A stretch of DNA of 9,036 nucleotides from Bacillota bacterium. Lineage in GTDB: Bacteria > Bacillota > Clostridia > Oscillospirales > Ruminococcaceae. The stretch covers positions 1 through 9,036 of the forward strand of contig JAEWNU010000172.1 in NCBI GenBank assembly GCA_023456995.1. Direction: 5' to 3'. The notes under the pieces were generated by a model that made no database searches, had not been told where the DNA came from, and saw only the letters and a program-made list of their open reading frames with translations. Below, one piece after another: positions 7,420 through 9,036 of this stretch; positions within the stretch are counted from its first letter, which is position 1, and each line of letters opens with the position of its first letter. The position numbers and the translations under genes are program-made.

Positions 7420-8745
7420 GTGTTTTCTAACAAAGATATTACGCGCTTGATGATACCGCTCATTGTTGAGCAGGCACTGGCTGTCACCATAGGCGTAGCT
7501 GATACAGTCATGGTGGCTTATGTGGGTGAAACAGTGGTATCCGGCGTTTCAATCGTCGACGCAATCAATATGCTGCTAGTACAGGTTTTCGCTGCGCTGG
7601 CAACTGGTGGCGCTATTGTGGTGGCGCAGTATCTCGGGCGACAGGATAAGCCCGCTGCCTGTGAAGCGGCAAAGCAACTTTTTTTAGTCATGGGTACCAT
7701 TGGAATAGCGGTCGCCGCTATTTGCGTGACTTGGCGGTTCCATATTTTAAGACTGGTTTATCACACGGTAGAGCCTGCAGTCCTAGAGGCGGCGCAGGAA
7801 TATTTTTATTTGACCGCGCTTTCTTTTCCTTTCTTTGCAATTTACAATTCTGGCGCCGCGCTTTTTCGTTCACAGGGTAACTCCCGCGTTTCTATGTTGA
7901 CTGCCCTGATGATGAATGTTCTCAACATTGGTGGCAACGCCATTTTTTTGTTTGGCTATAATATGGGTGCGCGCGCCGTCGGGCTGGGAACGCTGATTGC
8001 CCGCGTTGTGGGTGCAATTGTGATGCTTTATCTTATCAGGGATAGCCGCAACAGAGTCTATGTTGATCGGATATTTCCGCTGCATTTTCGTCCCGCAATG
8101 GTTGGGACTATTTTGCGAATTGGTGTACCAACGGGACTTGAAAACGGTATGTTTCATTTTGGCAAGCTGATGGTATCAGGGCTTGTCGCGTCATTTGGCA
8201 CTGTTGCCATTACAGCCAACGCGGTTGGCAACAGCATTTCTTCCACCGCCTGTATTCCCGGTTCAGCGGTGGGACTCGGCATGATTACAATTGTAGGGCA
8301 GTGTATTGGCGCGGGGGAGTATGATCAGGCGCGCTATTACATAAAAAAGCTAATGAAGCTGGCTTATATCGTCGGCGGTGCGACCAATATTTTAGCGGTG
8401 CTGTTTATGAAGCAGTTGGTCGGCATTTTTTCGCTTTCGCCCCAGACGGCGCAGCTCGCCATTATTATTAGCTCAATGCACGCGGGTACATGGCTGCTAT
8501 TCTGGCCCACCGCCTTTACACTGCCGAACGGCCTGCGTGCCGCGGGTGACGTTAAGTTCACTATGATTGTTTCGGTGGCTGTAATGTGGGCCTGCCGCAT
8601 CGGCTTGAGCTATGTTTTTGCCCTATATTTTAATATGGGTCTTATCGGCGTATGGCTGGCTATGATTTTAGATTGGGTGGTGCGCACGGCTTTCTATGTG
8701 GCCCGTTTTATTGGTACAAAGTGGTATAGTCACGCGGTGATTTAA
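7420..8745 (+). CDS. MATE-family multidrug/cation antiporter
   Basis: Predicted inner-membrane exporter of the multidrug and toxic compound extrusion family, which uses Na+ or H+ gradients; the substrate cannot be read from sequence. The 441 residues are almost entirely hydrophobic, consistent with 12 transmembrane helices in two halves. The first half has the signature IPLIVEQALAVTIGVADTVMV (residues 12-32, including D28) and GGAIVVAQYLG (63-73). The second half repeats it with IGVPTGLENGMFHFGKLMVSG and GLGMITIVGQCIGAG, the internal pseudo-symmetry of MATE proteins. The start is GTG, supported by AGAGGAGA at 7405-7412, 7 nt upstream; the next in-frame ATG at 7450 would cut into the first helix. 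The gene lies 39 nt after thiN with no terminator between them, so it may be read through from the operon. It ends 42 nt before a strong terminator. Confidence 0.92.
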   Translation: MFSNKDITRLMIPLIVEQALAVTIGVADTVMVAYVGETVVSGVSIVDAINMLLVQVFAALATGGAIVVAQYLGRQDKPAACEAAKQLFLVMGTIGIAVAAICVTWRFHILRLVYHTVEPAVLEAAQEYFYLTALSFPFFAIYNSGAALFRSQGNSRVSMLTALMMNVLNIGGNAIFLFGYNMGARAVGLGTLIARVVGAIVMLYLIRDSRNRVYVDRIFPLHFRPAMVGTILRIGVPTGLENGMFHFGKLMVSGLVASFGTVAITANAVGNSISSTACIPGSAVGLGMITIVGQCIGAGEYDQARYYIKKLMKLAYIVGGATNILAVLFMKQLVGIFSLSPQTAQLAIIISSMHAGTWLLFWPTAFTLPNGLRAAGDVKFTMIVSVAVMWACRIGLSYVFALYFNMGLIGVWLAMILDWVVRTAFYVARFIGTKWYSHAVI

Positions 8746-8786
8746 GCGCTTTTGTGTTTTGGCTTATACAAAATCATATACTATCA

Positions 8787-8824
8787 AAAAAGCTGCCTGT
8801 TAAATACCGGCAGCTTTTTGTTTT
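8787..8824 (+). terminator. Intrinsic terminator closing the + strand gene run
   Basis: An 11-bp perfect stem pairs AAAAAGCTGCC (8787-8797) with GGCAGCTTTTT (8809-8819) around an 11-nt loop. A T-rich tail (TTTTTGTTTT) overlaps and follows the right arm. The A-run on the left arm means it could also stop transcription coming from the - strand side. It lies 42 nt after the MATE stop codon. Confidence 0.92.
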
Positions 8825-8963
8825 GAATGACAAGTGCGGCGCTCTTGGCATTGCTACCTGCGAAGCAGCGCCTGCATATATGTCTTAGTGAGGTGACAGT
8901 CAGGATCTTATAGACCATTATCTGAGGCCACTAATTTTTGTCGCTCACCTAGATTATTTATAT
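8825..8963. other. Convergent intergenic spacer between two terminators
   Basis: No supported gene is seen. A 28-codon ATG frame (8827-8913) lacks a ribosome binding site and lies after the terminator. The spacer has an imperfect inverted repeat: TGCGGCGCT at 8835-8843 against AGCGCCTGCA at 8867-8876, nine pairs with one bulged A. A longer-range pair also occurs: AGGTGA at 8891-8896 against TCACCT at 8944-8949. No promoter, tRNA or attachment site is recognised. Confidence 0.5.
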
Positions 8964-8965
8964 AT

Positions 8966-8998
8966 AAAAAGTGCGCCACCCCTTAAAGGAGTGGCGCA
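8966..8998 (-). terminator. Intrinsic terminator for the - strand gene entering from the right
   Basis: A perfect 8-bp GC-rich stem pairs TGCGCCAC (8972-8979) with GTGGCGCA (8991-8998) around an 11-nt loop. On the - strand the stem is followed by CTTTTTATATATAAA, a proper U-tract, while on the + strand no T-run follows. It therefore terminates leftward transcription. It begins 14 nt beyond the stop codon of the - strand reading frame at the window edge. Confidence 0.88.
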
Positions 8999-9012
8999 GA
9001 TAACTTTAAAGC

Positions 9013-9036
9013 TTATTTCGAGTAGTTGTAGAAGCC
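9013..9036 (-). CDS. C-terminal end of a - strand gene, possibly 3-hydroxybutyryl-CoA dehydrogenase (partial)
   Basis: Read on the - strand, the last 24 bases give GFYNYSK followed by TAA, with a good intrinsic terminator 14 nt further on. This is the normal spacing for a gene end, so the frame is probably real although only seven residues are visible. The ending resembles the GKGFYDYSK-type C-terminus of clostridial 3-hydroxybutyryl-CoA dehydrogenase (Hbd), an NAD(P)H-dependent enzyme of the acetyl-CoA to butyrate pathway. That match is from memory of the family and is short, so the product name is a hypothesis; another protein with an aromatic-rich tail remains possible. The gene converges on the MATE exporter. 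Confidence 0.5.
   Translation of the reverse strand, partial: GFYNYSK

Noticed and set aside
8827..8913. A 28-codon ATG frame in the spacer after the terminator
   Set aside because: No ribosome binding site, it lies beyond the terminator, and has no recognisable motif; chance is the simplest explanation.
8918..8935. CTGAGG element resembling part of a TPP riboswitch
   Set aside because: The other conserved riboswitch parts are not nearby and no gene follows on the + strand; thiN is 1.5 kb upstream.

Overview
The window looks like a chromosomal segment of an anaerobic low- to mid-GC Firmicute, most likely class Clostridia and probably the Oscillospirales/Ruminococcaceae side. This rests on gene content and order (rsmB-rlmN-prpC-prkC-rsgA-thiN, the conserved Firmicutes block usually found after priA/coaBC/def/fmt), on a YugP-type membrane zinc peptidase just ahead of rsmB, and on strong AGGAGG-type ribosome binding sites. 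The genus cannot be read from the sequence alone.

Layout. Seven of the eight complete genes form one dense + strand run from base 26 to 7380: yugP-like zinc metallopeptidase, rsmB (16S rRNA m5C967 methyltransferase), rlmN (23S/tRNA m2A methyltransferase), prpC (PP2C phosphatase), prkC (PASTA Ser/Thr kinase), rsgA (30S assembly GTPase) and thiN (thiamine pyrophosphokinase). From rsmB onward, neighbours overlap by 4, 10 and 8 nt or are separated by 11 and 2 nt, so translation is probably coupled. A MATE-family exporter follows after 39 nt with no terminator visible before it, and the run closes with a strong intrinsic terminator at about 8787-8824. A spacer of about 140 bp follows, then a second intrinsic terminator that reads on the - strand, and at the right edge the last seven codons of a - strand gene ending GFYNYSK. 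That ending resembles the C-terminus of 3-hydroxybutyryl-CoA dehydrogenase.

How the genes work together. RsmB and RlmN modify rRNA and RsgA matures the small subunit. PrkC senses cell-wall fragments or envelope state through its external PASTA repeats and is reversed by PrpC; in related bacteria the pair phosphorylates and dephosphorylates translation and cell-division proteins, and RsgA is a reported PrkC substrate in Bacillus. The block therefore links ribosome biogenesis to envelope signalling. ThiN makes thiamine diphosphate and is a customary passenger. The rpe gene, usual between rsgA and thiN in Bacillus, is absent here.

I found no mobile element, CRISPR array, RNA gene or clearly new system. 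The points most worth a second look are a possible internal start in prkC that would give a kinase-less PASTA ectodomain, the non-PASTA C-terminal cap of PrkC, the rpe-less rsgA-thiN junction, and the convergent double-terminator boundary.
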